A DNA stretch of 64,000 bases from Mucilaginibacter endophyticus (GTDB taxonomy: Bacteria > Bacteroidota > Bacteroidia > Sphingobacteriales > Sphingobacteriaceae). Within the stretch, counting starts at the first letter, position 1. The number at the start of each line of letters is the position of its first letter. Positions 34,038-43,044 of the stretch are shown here, piece after piece. Under the pieces are notes generated by a model. It saw nothing but the letters and a program-made list of their open reading frames with translations. It was not told the origin of the DNA and searched no databases. The translations under genes and the position numbers were made by a program. The stretch lies in contig NZ_QPCG01000003.1 of the NCBI RefSeq assembly GCF_003351025.1, positions 450,355 to 514,354 of the forward strand. Reading direction: 5' to 3'.

Positions 34038-35492
34038 TTACATAAATGATTTTGACACTTTCAGGATAACGCCAAATGAATTATAAAGCAGCCCTCCATG
34101 ATCATAAGCCAGATCATAACCAACAGTATAGCCGTTTTTTAACGGCCTGATCCCTTCAAGAAAAACCGAATACTGGTTCACTTTCGTGAACGCTCCGTAA
34201 TTGGAAGGGTTCCTTACCTTTCCTCCAACCGAGCGGTAAGGCTCTGTACCATTATCATAGGTGCCCATGTTTTCCGAGTAAGAAAATTTTCCTGTATAAA
34301 ACCAGTTAAACGCGTAAAATTGCACACCGGTATGTAAGGCTAACACTCTGTTATTCACAAAAAACTGTTTATTATTGCTACCTATTTGATTTGCCCGCAC
34401 ATCATTCACGGTAGTTATAAACGGCGTACCTAACGCCATTTCATTGTAAGACCAGCCTTCTTCATACTCATAGTTATTATAATAATTTTCGGCACCCGAT
34501 TTGGTTTTTTTTGAACTTACCATGCCCGCCTGATTTGCAGTATACAGGTATTCAAATACAAATTTCTTCCAGTAAAAGTCACCTGAGTTTGGCTGATTAT
34601 TAACTATACTAATTCCGTTTAACCCATCACTAGCATTGGCAAGCGACCTTAAAGCGCCTATGTCATAAAAGTTTTGGCGATACAGCGATACCGTAAAATC
34701 ATCAAACCTATATTCTGCTCCAAAATCTAACGAACCTAAATGGTTGCCAACTTTACTCCCCTGGTACAATTTACCCGTAAGCACATACCAATATGTTTCT
34801 GCAGATGATAATCCAAATTTATTAAATACTCGTTTTTCGTCCCCCCACAAAGCTTCATGATTGTAACCTCCCTGAACTTTAAATCGCCAGGATGGCTTGC
34901 CTATTTTAACGTAGAGCGTGTTTTCAAGATAATAACCTTTAAAATCTTTTGGCCTTTCGCCGGTCCTGACCTTAACATCTCCCAAATATCCGTTCGCCAA
35001 TGACGCCTTAACCGCAAACAGCTTTCCCAAAACTGGAATACTGTAATACTCAGGGATACTTAAACTAACCTTAGGAATACCCAGGGCATTACCTGATACG
35101 GAAAACGAACCGGAAGAAAGCGTTGAATCGGCAAGCCCTATAATATCCTTAGAGCGGCCCGCTTTTAACTCAAAAATACCCGCATGGGCTTTAATTGATC
35201 CTTCAATGAGCGAAAAGCGACTGTCTTTTCCTGCATTGCCCCGGCCTTCAAATGAAAATCCCCAGCCAAACGTTTTTGTTGTATCATAATCTTTCCGGAT
35301 TTTTCCAATTAAACTACCGGAACCTCCCGATAGCGGAACGCTTCCAAATTGATTTGCCCTCAACCAAAACGGCACCACGTTATTGGTGGTGGCAATACCC
35401 TGGGCTTCCAAACTGATATGCACATTCTGATCTTGTGCCTTTGCAAAAAAAACGAACGAAAGTAGTGGCAATAAAACAAATAGTTTTTTCAT
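34038..35492 (-). CDS. Capsule assembly Wzi-like outer-membrane protein
   Basis: 484 residues from the ATG at 35492 (MKKLFVLLPLLSFVFFAKAQ signal peptide; the 11 codons upstream are not part of it). The mature part is a long beta barrel with motifs of the Wzi family (LEAQGIATTNNVVPFWLRANQFGSVP near the start; LDFGAEYRFDDFTVSLYRQNFYD; YDLAYDHGGLLYNSFGVIL at the end). Wzi helps attach or assemble capsular polysaccharide at the outer membrane. No polysaccharide genes lie next to it here, so the exact role is open. Confidence 0.8.
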   Translation of the reverse strand: MKKLFVLLPLLSFVFFAKAQDQNVHISLEAQGIATTNNVVPFWLRANQFGSVPLSGGSGSLIGKIRKDYDTTKTFGWGFSFEGRGNAGKDSRFSLIEGSIKAHAGIFELKAGRSKDIIGLADSTLSSGSFSVSGNALGIPKVSLSIPEYYSIPVLGKLFAVKASLANGYLGDVKVRTGERPKDFKGYYLENTLYVKIGKPSWRFKVQGGYNHEALWGDEKRVFNKFGLSSAETYWYVLTGKLYQGSKVGNHLGSLDFGAEYRFDDFTVSLYRQNFYDIGALRSLANASDGLNGISIVNNQPNSGDFYWKKFVFEYLYTANQAGMVSSKKTKSGAENYYNNYEYEEGWSYNEMALGTPFITTVNDVRANQIGSNNKQFFVNNRVLALHTGVQFYAFNWFYTGKFSYSENMGTYDNGTEPYRSVGGKVRNPSNYGAFTKVNQYSVFLEGIRPLKNGYTVGYDLAYDHGGLLYNSFGVILKVSKSFM

Positions 35493-35909
35493 AGATAGAT
35501 AGTTTCGGCAAACGATTAGTTTCAAATAACGAAAAATGAACTTTTATCAATAACAATGTTATTTAATTATTAAAAACATATTATTAACAACAATAAAAGC
35601 ACACAACTATCACAATATACCCAGTTTAATTCAATAATTTAAATTTAACCAATGATTAAATTTAACTATTTGTTTAATTCAATGAAAATCAGATTGAAAA
35701 AATTTAAATCCTGAAGAAATAAAAACTCAACCCGAATGAAATCCGGGCTAAGCTTTTTATTATAATTTTTCAGCAAATAAAGGACAGCAAAGGAAATAAC
35801 CATCCTGATTGCCTTTACAAGGCAACTAATAAGGGATAAAACTAAATGCTATTAAAGCTTACACGCTCCGCAATCAACAGCGAAGCTTAGCTTTTATATA
35901 AGAATCTAT
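35493..35909. other. AT-rich region without genes
   Basis: 417 bases, very A/T rich near 35560-35700. A weak hairpin CCCGAA/TCCGGG (35731-35747) with T-rich sequence on the reverse strand may end a transcript. I see no RNA gene or coding region. Confidence 0.45.
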
Positions 35910-36146
35910 TTAAAAATCATCATCGGGCAAATGATCATCATCTTCCGGGTCGGGCTCGCCCATATCATCATCAACCTGTATTTCATGCAAGTCCTCCTTA
36001 TCATCAAGTATATCGTCAAAATCTTCATCTTCCTGGTCATCCCAATCACCTTCAAGAGGCTCATCACCTCCGCCGTACATCAGAATTTCATCAAAAGAAA
36101 GCGTTTGTAAATTTTCTACACCGGTTAAGTCTGTTAACAACTGCAT
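35910..36146 (-). CDS. Small acidic protein
   Basis: 78 residues, strongly acidic in its last 50 (GDWDDQEDEDFDDILDDKEDL and following). The first 25 residues (MQLLTDLTGVENLQTLSFDEILMYGG) could form a helix. No recognised family. Divergent from the rpsF operon. Moderate confidence that it is expressed. Confidence 0.5.
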   Translation of the reverse strand: MQLLTDLTGVENLQTLSFDEILMYGGGDEPLEGDWDDQEDEDFDDILDDKEDLHEIQVDDDMGEPDPEDDDHLPDDDF

Positions 36147-36234
36147 AGCTATAAGTTTTTTAGGTTAGAACGACACATTATGTTATAAGTTTTAAAAAAC
36201 CGCGTAAATAGTTATTAACCAATATCAACATTCA

Positions 36235-36265
36235 TTTGAAAATCAGAAAACTATTTGTACATTTG
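36235..36265 (+). promoter_or_regulatory. Consensus promoter of the rpsF operon
   Basis: TTTG (36235-36238), exactly 19 bases, TACATTTG (36258-36265): a full match to the Bacteroidota TTTG-N19-TAnnTTTG promoter, 43 bases before the rpsF ATG. The best promoter in the window. Confidence 0.88.
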
Positions 36266-36307
36266 CAGCCCCGTTAATAGCGGGTAAATAATTAAAAATC
36301 AAGTATA

Positions 36308-36676
36308 ATGCAACAGTACGAAATCGTGATCGTTCTAACCCCGTTGCTTTCAGAAGAGATTGCTAAAGAGGCAAATGCCAAATACAGCAAGATCCTTACT
36401 GATGGCGGAGCCGAAATTGTCCAGGAGGATAATTGGGGTTTGAGAAAATTAGCGTACCCTATCCAAAAGAAAACTACAGGGTACTATCACTTAACTGAAT
36501 TTAAGGCTCCGGGTGAATTAATTAACAAATTGGAGGTAGAGTTAAGGCGCGATGAGCGTGTATTGCGTTTCCTGACCATTGCTTTGGACAAACATGCCAT
36601 TGCTTACAATGACAAAAAACGCAGCGGTGCTTTTAACAAAAAACCAGCAGCTAAAGCAGAGGAGGCAGCAAACTAA
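36308..36676 (+). CDS. rpsF: 30S ribosomal protein S6
   Basis: 122 residues. [62 protein letters not shown] is the S6 fold; the C-terminus carries a Lys/Ala-rich tail. First gene of the usual rpsF-rpsR-rplI operon; the stop overlaps the rpsR ATG by one base. It binds S18 on the small-subunit platform. Confidence 0.98.
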   Translation: MQQYEIVIVLTPLLSEEIAKEANAKYSKILTDGGAEIVQEDNWGLRKLAYPIQKKTTGYYHLTEFKAPGELINKLEVELRRDERVLRFLTIALDKHAIAYNDKKRSGAFNKKPAAKAEEAAN

Positions 36677-36939
36677 TGGCTAACGAACAAATTAAATACG
36701 TTACCGCTCCAAAAGTGGAGGATAACCGTAAAAAATACTGCCGTTTCAAAAAGAACGGTATCAAGTATATCGATTACAAAGACGCAAACTTTTTATTAAA
36801 GTTCATTAACGATCAGGGTAAAGTATTACCACGTCGTTTAACCGGTACTTCATTAAAATTTCAGCGTAAAGTGGCTCAGGCTGTTAAACGCGCCCGTCAC
36901 ATCGGTTTATTACCTTACGTTACAGATTCATTAAAATAA
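36676..36939 (+). CDS. rpsR: 30S ribosomal protein S18
   Basis: 87 residues with [62 protein letters not shown], characteristic of S18. The first Cys is a single residue where other S18 proteins often have a zinc motif. Overlaps rpsF by one base and is followed by rplI after 15 bases. Confidence 0.98.
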   Translation: MANEQIKYVTAPKVEDNRKKYCRFKKNGIKYIDYKDANFLLKFINDQGKVLPRRLTGTSLKFQRKVAQAVKRARHIGLLPYVTDSLK

Positions 36940-36954
36940 TAGGAGATTTAAGAA

Positions 36955-37398
36955 ATGGAAGTTATTTTAAAACAAGATGTAAAAAACCTGGGTGATAAAG
37001 ACGATATCGTAAATGTGAAACCAGGTTATGGCCGTAACTACCTTTTACCTAAAGGTTACGCCATATTAGCTACTGAAAGTGCACGTAAAGTTTTAGCTGA
37101 AAACCTTAAACAAGCTCAATTTAAGCAAGAAAAAATCCGTAAGGATGCTGACGCTATTGCAGCCCGTTTAGAAGGTGTTAAACTTAACATTGGTGCTAAA
37201 GCCGGCGAAACTGGCAAAATCTTCGGTGCTATCAACACTATCCAAATTGCTGATGCATTGAAAAAAGAAGGTTTTGACGTTGACCGTCGTCGTATCACTT
37301 TTGATCAGGAGCCAAAATTTGTTGGTGAATACGTAGCCAACATCAACCTGCACAAAGAAGTTAAAGTTCAGGTTCCGTTTGAAGTAGTAGCGGAATAA
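36955..37398 (+). CDS. rplI: 50S ribosomal protein L9
   Basis: 147 residues. N-terminal L9 domain MEVILKQDVKNLGDKDDIVNVKPGYGRNYLLPKGYA, a long connecting helix, and the C-terminal domain with GKIFGAINTIQIADAL. A strong terminator follows the stop. Last gene of the rpsF operon. Confidence 0.98.
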   Translation: MEVILKQDVKNLGDKDDIVNVKPGYGRNYLLPKGYAILATESARKVLAENLKQAQFKQEKIRKDADAIAARLEGVKLNIGAKAGETGKIFGAINTIQIADALKKEGFDVDRRRITFDQEPKFVGEYVANINLHKEVKVQVPFEVVAE

Positions 37399-37401
37399 TT
37401 A

Positions 37402-37562
37402 TATTTCGGAATTCGGAGTTTCGATTTCGGATTTTGAAAAAGTTAAAAAAGGTGTTTTGTTAATTCAAAACACCTTTTTTTATGATTAAAATCAAACAAG
37501 AGCGAATCCGAAATCTCAAATTCGAAATCTGAAATCAAGAATATTTATTTCGGATTTCTGGA
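37402..37562. repeat. TTTCGGATTTCGG-type repeats flanking the rplI terminator
   Basis: 37402-37440 and, in inverted sense, 37500-37562 carry TTTCGGAATTCGGAGTTTCG and CGAAATCTCAAATTCGAAATC units, the same kind of simple repeat as after hpd. Between them lies the terminator at 37445-37481. Confidence 0.55.
37445..37481 (+). terminator. Terminator of the rpsF-rpsR-rplI operon
   Basis: 15-bp perfect stem AAAAAAGGTGTTTTG/CAAAACACCTTTTTT with a 6-base loop; T-run included in the stem. Confidence 0.92.
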
Positions 37563-37578
37563 AAGAATTTAGAATTTT

Positions 37579-37616
37579 AGAGGGTGCTTTGCCAAACCAA
37601 AGTACCCTCTCTTTTT
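37579..37616 (+). terminator. Second hairpin before mtgA
   Basis: Stem AGAGGGTGCTTTG/CAAAGTACCCTCT (one mismatch) with CTTTTT following. It ends 20 bases before the mtgA start, so it would also isolate mtgA from upstream transcription. Confidence 0.75.
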
Positions 37617-37635
37617 ATAAGGAAATATTATAGCA

Positions 37636-38397
37636 GTGTTAAAGTTCTTCAGCAAAAACAACCAGAAATCGAAGTCGAACGCACGAAATTCAAAATCGGA
37701 TTCTAAATATTACGGTATACCTAAACTTATCTTCAGGATCTTTAAACTGGCTTTCCTCCTCTTTTTCGGTCTGAGTTTATTAGGTGTGATATTTTACCGT
37801 TTTGTTAACCCGCCTTTTACCTGGCTCATGATAGAACGCGGCTTTCAGCGTAAATCTGCCGGTAAGGAATGGAAGATTGATAAAAAATGGAAGGACTTTG
37901 ACGATATCTCCGACAATATGAAGCGGGCCGCCGTTGCCGCCGAAGATCAAACTTTCCTGGAACATCACGGATTTGACTTTAATGCGATTGAAAAAGCCAT
38001 TGAAAAAAACTCGCACAGTAAAAAACTGATTGGCGGTAGTACCATATCACAACAGGTAGCCAAAAACGTGTTCCTTTGGGAAGGCCGCTCCATACTTCGT
38101 AAAGGTATCGAAGCCTATTTTACCGTATTGATCGAAACCTTCTGGAGCAAAAAACGCATTATGGAGGTTTACCTCAATGAAATAGAAATGGGCGACGGTA
38201 TTTATGGTGTTGAAGCAGCCTCGCAGGCCTATTTCCATAAATCAGCGTCGGACTTAACCCGCCAGGAAGCCGCCGCCATAGCTGTAATTTTCCCAAGCCC
38301 GTTAAAATGGTCGGCTACTAACCCTACCAAATATTTAAGGCACAGGCAATATCTCATCATGAAAAATATGAGAAGATTAGGGCCGCTGGATTTTTAG
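37636..38397 (+). CDS. mtgA: Monofunctional peptidoglycan transglycosylase
   Basis: 253 residues with a GTG start; no ATG occurs before the membrane anchor. A Ser/Lys/Asn-rich N-terminus (about 8-25), a membrane segment (LIFRIFKLAFLLFFGLSLLGVIFYRF, about 31-56), then the GT51 domain with catalytic Glu in AVAAEDQTFLEHHGFD and the GGSTISQQVAKNVFLW and RKGIEAYFTVLIE motifs. It polymerises glycan strands from lipid II at the outer face of the inner membrane. The first 20 residues may derive from the adjacent repeat sequence. Confidence 0.92.
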   Translation: MLKFFSKNNQKSKSNARNSKSDSKYYGIPKLIFRIFKLAFLLFFGLSLLGVIFYRFVNPPFTWLMIERGFQRKSAGKEWKIDKKWKDFDDISDNMKRAAVAAEDQTFLEHHGFDFNAIEKAIEKNSHSKKLIGGSTISQQVAKNVFLWEGRSILRKGIEAYFTVLIETFWSKKRIMEVYLNEIEMGDGIYGVEAASQAYFHKSASDLTRQEAAAIAVIFPSPLKWSATNPTKYLRHRQYLIMKNMRRLGPLDF

Positions 38398-38438
38398 CCC
38401 CCTACCCCCCTAAAGGGGGAATAAAAATATCACATTCC

Positions 38439-38600
38439 CTGGTCGAAGTTTAGCGATAGCCTAACTTCGTCCCAAAATGTTTTAAGCTTTCAGCTTAACC
38501 GAATTGCTTTGGCTATGTATCTAATGAAGTATCCTACTTCGGAAGCAGGATGCTTCATTAGTTTTAGATCGAAGTTACGCTATCGCTAAACTTCGACCAG
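38439..38600. repeat. Multi-hairpin palindromic element
   Basis: Outer perfect inverted arms of 22 bases (38439-38460 and 38579-38600, beginning CTGGTCGAAGTTTAGCGA). Inside are hairpins TTAAGCTTTCAGCTTAA (about 38482-38498) and CTAATGAAGTATCCT/AGGATGCTTCATTAG (38521-38535 / 38547-38561). It lies between mtgA and msrA and encodes nothing. It may be a MITE or a REP-type element. Confidence 0.82.
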
Positions 38601-38637
38601 TATTAGTATCAGAATTTATTCAGCTTCTTATTTATAA

Positions 38638-39129
38638 TCAACTCAATTTCCAATCAGGCCTTTCAAAGTGACAGGTATAGCCATATGGATTTTTTTGAAG
38701 ATAATCCTGGTGCTCCGCTTCGGCGTTCCAAAAATCAGTTGCCGGTACTACTTCCGTAACAATTTTGCCCGGCCAAATGCCAGAAACCTCCATTTCGGCT
38801 ATCAGCGCGTTTGCCACTTCCCGCTGGCTTTCATTCAAGTAAAAAATAGCCGAACGATAAGAAGTGCCAATATCATTTCCCTGCCTGTTCCGGGTAGTAG
38901 GATCATGGATCTGAAAGAAATATTCCAGGAGCTTACGATAAGGCAATTTATCGGGATCAAATTCAACTGCAATGCCTTCGGCATGTGTTCCATGATTTCG
39001 ATAAGTCGCGTTGGGCACATCACCACCAGTGTATCCCACTACAGTAGAAATAACACCAGGATAATGCCTGATCAATTCTTCTACCCCCCAAAAGCAACCG
39101 CCTGCTAAAATGGCTTTTTCCGTATTCAT
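38638..39129 (-). CDS. msrA: Peptide-methionine (S)-S-oxide reductase
   Basis: 163 residues. Catalytic Cys12 in [12 protein letters not shown], then the [28 protein letters not shown] and [27 protein letters not shown] motifs of MsrA. It repairs methionine-S-sulfoxide in proteins. No extra Cys motif is visible at the C-terminus, so the resolving thiol may be external. Single gene. Confidence 0.96.
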   Translation of the reverse strand: MNTEKAILAGGCFWGVEELIRHYPGVISTVVGYTGGDVPNATYRNHGTHAEGIAVEFDPDKLPYRKLLEYFFQIHDPTTRNRQGNDIGTSYRSAIFYLNESQREVANALIAEMEVSGIWPGKIVTEVVPATDFWNAEAEHQDYLQKNPYGYTCHFERPDWKLS

Positions 39130-39303
39130 AATACTTTATATTTATAACATAAAGGTAGGCTACAAATGGGTAAATGACAAAAGATAGATGAAGGATATCT
39201 TCCTACGGTATTCTGTAAGTTATAATTGGCACTCCTTTTTATTTTACCAGCGCTGTAACCTTTTGTAAATTAAGGCTATCTTAATTACATAACCGAAACT
39301 ACC

Positions 39304-40392
39304 ATGTTAAAACAAAACCTAAAACTCAGCATAATTCTACTTTTGCTTTTGTTTGCCAAAAACACTGTAACCGCGCAGGTTAAAAGTGATGCCCCTACCC
39401 CTTTTTCTGATAAAGGCTTGGTGCAATGGGATTATCATTCAACGGTTATTGGCGAGGATTATACCATCTATGTACTTTTACCACCGGGCTATGATACTAC
39501 CAAAACTAAATACCCGGTATTATACATGACTGATGGCGACTGGAATATGACCGTTGCCATGAACTGCTTTAACATGCTCAGGCAGGACTATGAAACCACC
39601 GAAGCGCTCATTGTAGGCATTGGCTATGGCAACCGCCCTAACCAACGTAGCCGGGACCTGAACCCCGCAACCGGCGGACCAAAATTCATTTCGTTTATTG
39701 AGCGGGAGGTAATGCCGTTTATACAAAGTAAATACCGTACAACCGACAATAAAGCCTTGTACGGCTATTCTTATGGCGGCATGTTTACTACCATGGTTCT
39801 GTTTGAACATCCCAGCCTGTTTAACATGATCTTTATTGGGGCGCCGGGTAATGGAGGCAACGAGCTGATCCCTTCAGCCAAAAAATATTTTGCTAACAAC
39901 CATGATCTTAACAGCAGGGTATTTTTAGGCGTAGGCTCCTTTGAGCATACCACAGCCAAAAACATTGAAGACTTTAAAACCTACATGATAAATCAGCATT
40001 GCAAAAGTTTGGATATAGCCACTGCAATCACCCCCAATGCCGGGCATGGCGCGGCGCTTGCCCAGGTGATGCAAAACGCCATAGCCTTTGCCTACTGTAA
40101 AAAACATAAAGAGATTACTATACCGGTAAAAGATCTGCAGCAATATACCGGCACCTACATTATAGCCGGAGATACTACTAAGAGCAAATTCAAGCTATAC
40201 ATAGCTGACAACAAACTGTGTTTTGTAAATAACGGACAACCGCCTATCGCCTTTGTACCATTTGCTAAAGATTCATTCTTCATGTACGAAAACGAAAGGG
40301 ATGAGGTTTTCTTTCATACAGAAGCCGGCAAGATGTATATACTTTACAGTCCGCTTCATGAAAAACCGACAAGATTGGATAAAGTGAAATAA
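39304..40392 (+). CDS. Secreted esterase-fold hydrolase
   Basis: 362 residues. Signal peptide MLKQNLKLSIILLLLLFAKNTVTAQ. Alpha/beta hydrolase of the esterase-D/Fes-like type: ILPPGYD-like YVLLPPGYDTTKTKYPVLYMTDGDWN, nucleophile Ser in YGYSYGGMFTTMVLFEHP (about 158-175) and a C-terminal His in NAGHGAAL. An extra C-terminal beta domain (about 280-362, VKDLQQYTGTYIIAGDT...) is of a type often attached to such hydrolases. Substrate unknown. Confidence 0.78.
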   Translation: MLKQNLKLSIILLLLLFAKNTVTAQVKSDAPTPFSDKGLVQWDYHSTVIGEDYTIYVLLPPGYDTTKTKYPVLYMTDGDWNMTVAMNCFNMLRQDYETTEALIVGIGYGNRPNQRSRDLNPATGGPKFISFIEREVMPFIQSKYRTTDNKALYGYSYGGMFTTMVLFEHPSLFNMIFIGAPGNGGNELIPSAKKYFANNHDLNSRVFLGVGSFEHTTAKNIEDFKTYMINQHCKSLDIATAITPNAGHGAALAQVMQNAIAFAYCKKHKEITIPVKDLQQYTGTYIIAGDTTKSKFKLYIADNKLCFVNNGQPPIAFVPFAKDSFFMYENERDEVFFHTEAGKMYILYSPLHEKPTRLDKVK

Positions 40393-40403
40393 GCTTACAG
40401 CTC

Positions 40404-41015
40404 TTACTTATACTTCCAATGCCTTGATTTACCTTCGGCAAGCCACTCAGCGGCTGTTTCCATCCGTTTAAGGCGGGTAGCTTCTGTCTTGGCTTCGGTT
40501 ATCCACTCTATGTATTCTTTTTTCTGTGAGTAGCTAAACTGGTTGAGATTAAGCCAGGCTTGCGGATGGGCCTCTAAAAACTTCGCAAAGTAATCCGGCA
40601 CCACCAATTCGTCGCGTTGGGCGGGTGTTTTTTTAACAGAGGCTGGTCTTACCTTATTATCTTCATTTAGCATTATGGCCTGATGGATGAATTCGATAAG
40701 CACTTCTTTGGGAGGCAGGTCATCGATACTGGTTAAACGGCCGAAACTGCCGGCAGCCTGATCGGCCAGGCTCAGTACTTTCTCCGGATCGTACAATAAC
40801 GATGCTTTCCAAAACCCAAATGAGCAATGCTGCTTAAAGGCGGCCATATTACAAACCACGCCTTTGTAATCAAAAAAAGGCATGCTCCATTTCATGGTTT
40901 CAACTATTGCAGGTGAGGCCTCATGTACCACAGCCCTTATGTAGTTTAAAATTGGCTTCGCAAAATCAGGCGATTTTTCGATGTAGGCATCAATCCGGTT
41001 ATCGTAGTGCTCCAT
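40404..41015 (-). CDS. YdeI/OmdA-family DUF1801-containing protein
   Basis: 203 residues. N-terminal DUF1801-like domain (RIDAYIEKSPDFAKPILNYIRAVVHEASPAIVETMKWSMPFFDYKGVVCNMAAFKQHCSFGF) and C-terminal OmdA/YdeI-type domain (FAKFLEAHPQAWLNLNQFSYSQKKEYIEWITEAKTEATRLKRMETAAEWLAEGKSRHWK). Members are named 'bacteriocin protection' on weak grounds; a true function is not established. Cytosolic. Confidence 0.82.
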   Translation of the reverse strand: MEHYDNRIDAYIEKSPDFAKPILNYIRAVVHEASPAIVETMKWSMPFFDYKGVVCNMAAFKQHCSFGFWKASLLYDPEKVLSLADQAAGSFGRLTSIDDLPPKEVLIEFIHQAIMLNEDNKVRPASVKKTPAQRDELVVPDYFAKFLEAHPQAWLNLNQFSYSQKKEYIEWITEAKTEATRLKRMETAAEWLAEGKSRHWKYK

Positions 41016-41068
41016 AAAACTAAAGTTAGGAATTTCAATAATTCCAGCAAAAATCTACAAAACAAAAA

Positions 41069-41092
41069 AGCCCTCCGGTTAACCGGAGGGCT
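41069..41092. terminator. Bidirectional terminator palindrome
   Basis: Perfect palindrome with arms AAGCCCTCCGGTT and AACCGGAGGGCTT, centre at TTAA, with an A-run before it. It lies after the typA stop on the reverse strand, whose T-run it would supply. Confidence 0.85.
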
Positions 41093-41114
41093 TCATATAC
41101 TTGTTTATCAAATG

Positions 41115-42926
41115 TTATTGACTGGTAAATTTTTTAGCGTTGATCTTACGTTCGTTCTCGTTAAGATAAATCTTACGTAAGCGGATGCTTTGCGGTGTAA
41201 CCTCAATGTATTCATCAGCCTGGATATACTCCATTGATTCCTCTAAAGAGAATTTGATAGCCGGAGCAATACGTACGTTGGTATCACTACCTGATGCACG
41301 CATGTTGGTCAACTGTTTACCTTTAGTTAAGTTAATAACCAAATCGTTATCGCGGATGTGCTCGCCTAAAACCTGGCCTTCGTAGATATCAACTCCCGGA
41401 TCAACGTGGAACCTGCCACGATCCTGTAATTTATCAATTGCGAATGCAGTAGTTTTACCGGTATCCATTGATACCAATACACCATTTAAACGGCCCGGGA
41501 TCTGACCTTTCCATGGTTCATATGCTTTAAAACGGTGTGCCATGATAGCCTCGCCGCCTGTTGCAGTTAATACGTTGTTACGTAAACCGATGATACCGCG
41601 TGCCGGGATATCAAACTCAAGGTGTTGCAGATCGCCTTTAGGCTCCATGATCAGCAAATCGCCTTTACGTTGAGTTACAAGTTCAATTACTTTACCTGCA
41701 ACATCGCCCGGTACGTCAACAATCAGGGTTTCAACCGGCTCACATTTTACGCCGTTGATTTCTTTAACGATAACCTGTGGCTGACCAACCTGCAATTCGT
41801 AACCTTCACGACGCATAGTTTCGATCAATACCGACAAGTGAAGAATACCACGACCATAAACCAGGTATGAATCAGGCGATTCGGTTTCAACAACCTTAAG
41901 CGCCAGGTTTTTTTCCATCTCTTTGTACAAACGATCGCGCAGGTGGCGTGAAGTAACAAACTTACCTTCTTTACCAAAGAAAGGTGAAGTATTGATGGTG
42001 AACAACATGTTCATTGTTGGCTCATCAATTTTAATTACTTCCAGTTGTTCAGGGTTTTCAAAATCGGCAATGGTATCGCCAATATCAAAACCTTCAATAC
42101 CTACTACGGCACAGATATCGCCAGAGCTAACTTCGGTAGCTTTAACTTTACCTAAACCTTCAAATGTATAAAGTTCTTTGATCCTTGATTTTTGGATAGT
42201 GCCATCGCGTTTTACCAAAGATACCGGCTGGTTTTCTTTGATAGTACCACGGGCCACACGACCAATAGCGATACGACCTACGAAAGATGAATAATCTAAC
42301 GAAGTGATCTGCATCTGTAAAGTACCTTCGGCAATAGGTGCAGGAGGTATATTTTCAAGAATTGCATCCATTAACGGGAAAATATCCGTTGTTGGTTTTT
42401 TATAGTCGGTGCTCATCCAGCCTTGTTTTGATGAACCGTAGATAACCGGGAAGTCCAGTTGTTCTTCGGTAGCTTCAAGGTTGAAGAATAATTCAAAAAT
42501 TTGTTCGTAAACTTCTTCGGGGCGGCAGTTCTCTTTATCAACTTTGTTTACAACCACAATTGGCTTAAGGCCTAAAGCCAAAGCTTTTTGAGTTACGAAA
42601 CGAGTTTGAGGCATGGCGCCTTCAAAAGCGTCGCAAAGTAATAATACACCATCGGCCATTTTCAATACACGCTCAACCTCGCCACCAAAATCGGCGTGAC
42701 CAGGGGTATCAATAATGTTGATCTTAACATCTTTATACCTTACAGATACGTTTTTTGAAACGATGGTGATACCACGCTCACGTTCAAGGTCGTTGTTGTC
42801 GAGGATCAGCTCTCCGGTTTGCTCATTGTCCCTGAAAATGGCACAGCTGTGCAGAATTTTATCAACCAAAGTAGTTTTACCGTGGTCAACGTGCGCAATG
42901 ATTGCGATATTTCTTATTTTTTGCAT
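41115..42926 (-). CDS. typA: Translational GTPase TypA/BipA
   Basis: 603 residues from the ATG at 42926; the preceding 9 codons precede the family N-terminus (MQKIRNIAIIAHVDHGKTTL). GTPase motifs AHVDHGKTT, DTPGHADFGGEV and NKVD, followed by EF-Tu-like beta domains and a C-terminal domain ending SLEESMEYIQADEYIEVTPQSIRLRKIYL. A ribosome-associated GTPase related to EF-G, active in stress and cold adaptation. Promoter with exact 19-base spacing is 25 bases upstream. Confidence 0.97.
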   Translation of the reverse strand: MQKIRNIAIIAHVDHGKTTLVDKILHSCAIFRDNEQTGELILDNNDLERERGITIVSKNVSVRYKDVKINIIDTPGHADFGGEVERVLKMADGVLLLCDAFEGAMPQTRFVTQKALALGLKPIVVVNKVDKENCRPEEVYEQIFELFFNLEATEEQLDFPVIYGSSKQGWMSTDYKKPTTDIFPLMDAILENIPPAPIAEGTLQMQITSLDYSSFVGRIAIGRVARGTIKENQPVSLVKRDGTIQKSRIKELYTFEGLGKVKATEVSSGDICAVVGIEGFDIGDTIADFENPEQLEVIKIDEPTMNMLFTINTSPFFGKEGKFVTSRHLRDRLYKEMEKNLALKVVETESPDSYLVYGRGILHLSVLIETMRREGYELQVGQPQVIVKEINGVKCEPVETLIVDVPGDVAGKVIELVTQRKGDLLIMEPKGDLQHLEFDIPARGIIGLRNNVLTATGGEAIMAHRFKAYEPWKGQIPGRLNGVLVSMDTGKTTAFAIDKLQDRGRFHVDPGVDIYEGQVLGEHIRDNDLVINLTKGKQLTNMRASGSDTNVRIAPAIKFSLEESMEYIQADEYIEVTPQSIRLRKIYLNENERKINAKKFTSQ

Positions 42927-42950
42927 GAAAATGCTCCCTAAAATTTGGCG

Positions 42951-42981
42951 CAAAGGTACGCTTAATATATGAGATTATAAA
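42951..42981 (-). promoter_or_regulatory. Promoter of typA
   Basis: Reverse strand TTTA (42978-42981), 19 bases, TACCTTTG (42951-42958); full -7 match and one mismatch at -33. The start codon is 24 bases downstream. Confidence 0.65.
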
Positions 42982-43044
42982 GCGTTTACAAGTTATAGTT
43001 GATAATTAATGTAATCAAAGTATCAAAAGTTGGTTTGCCTCAGC

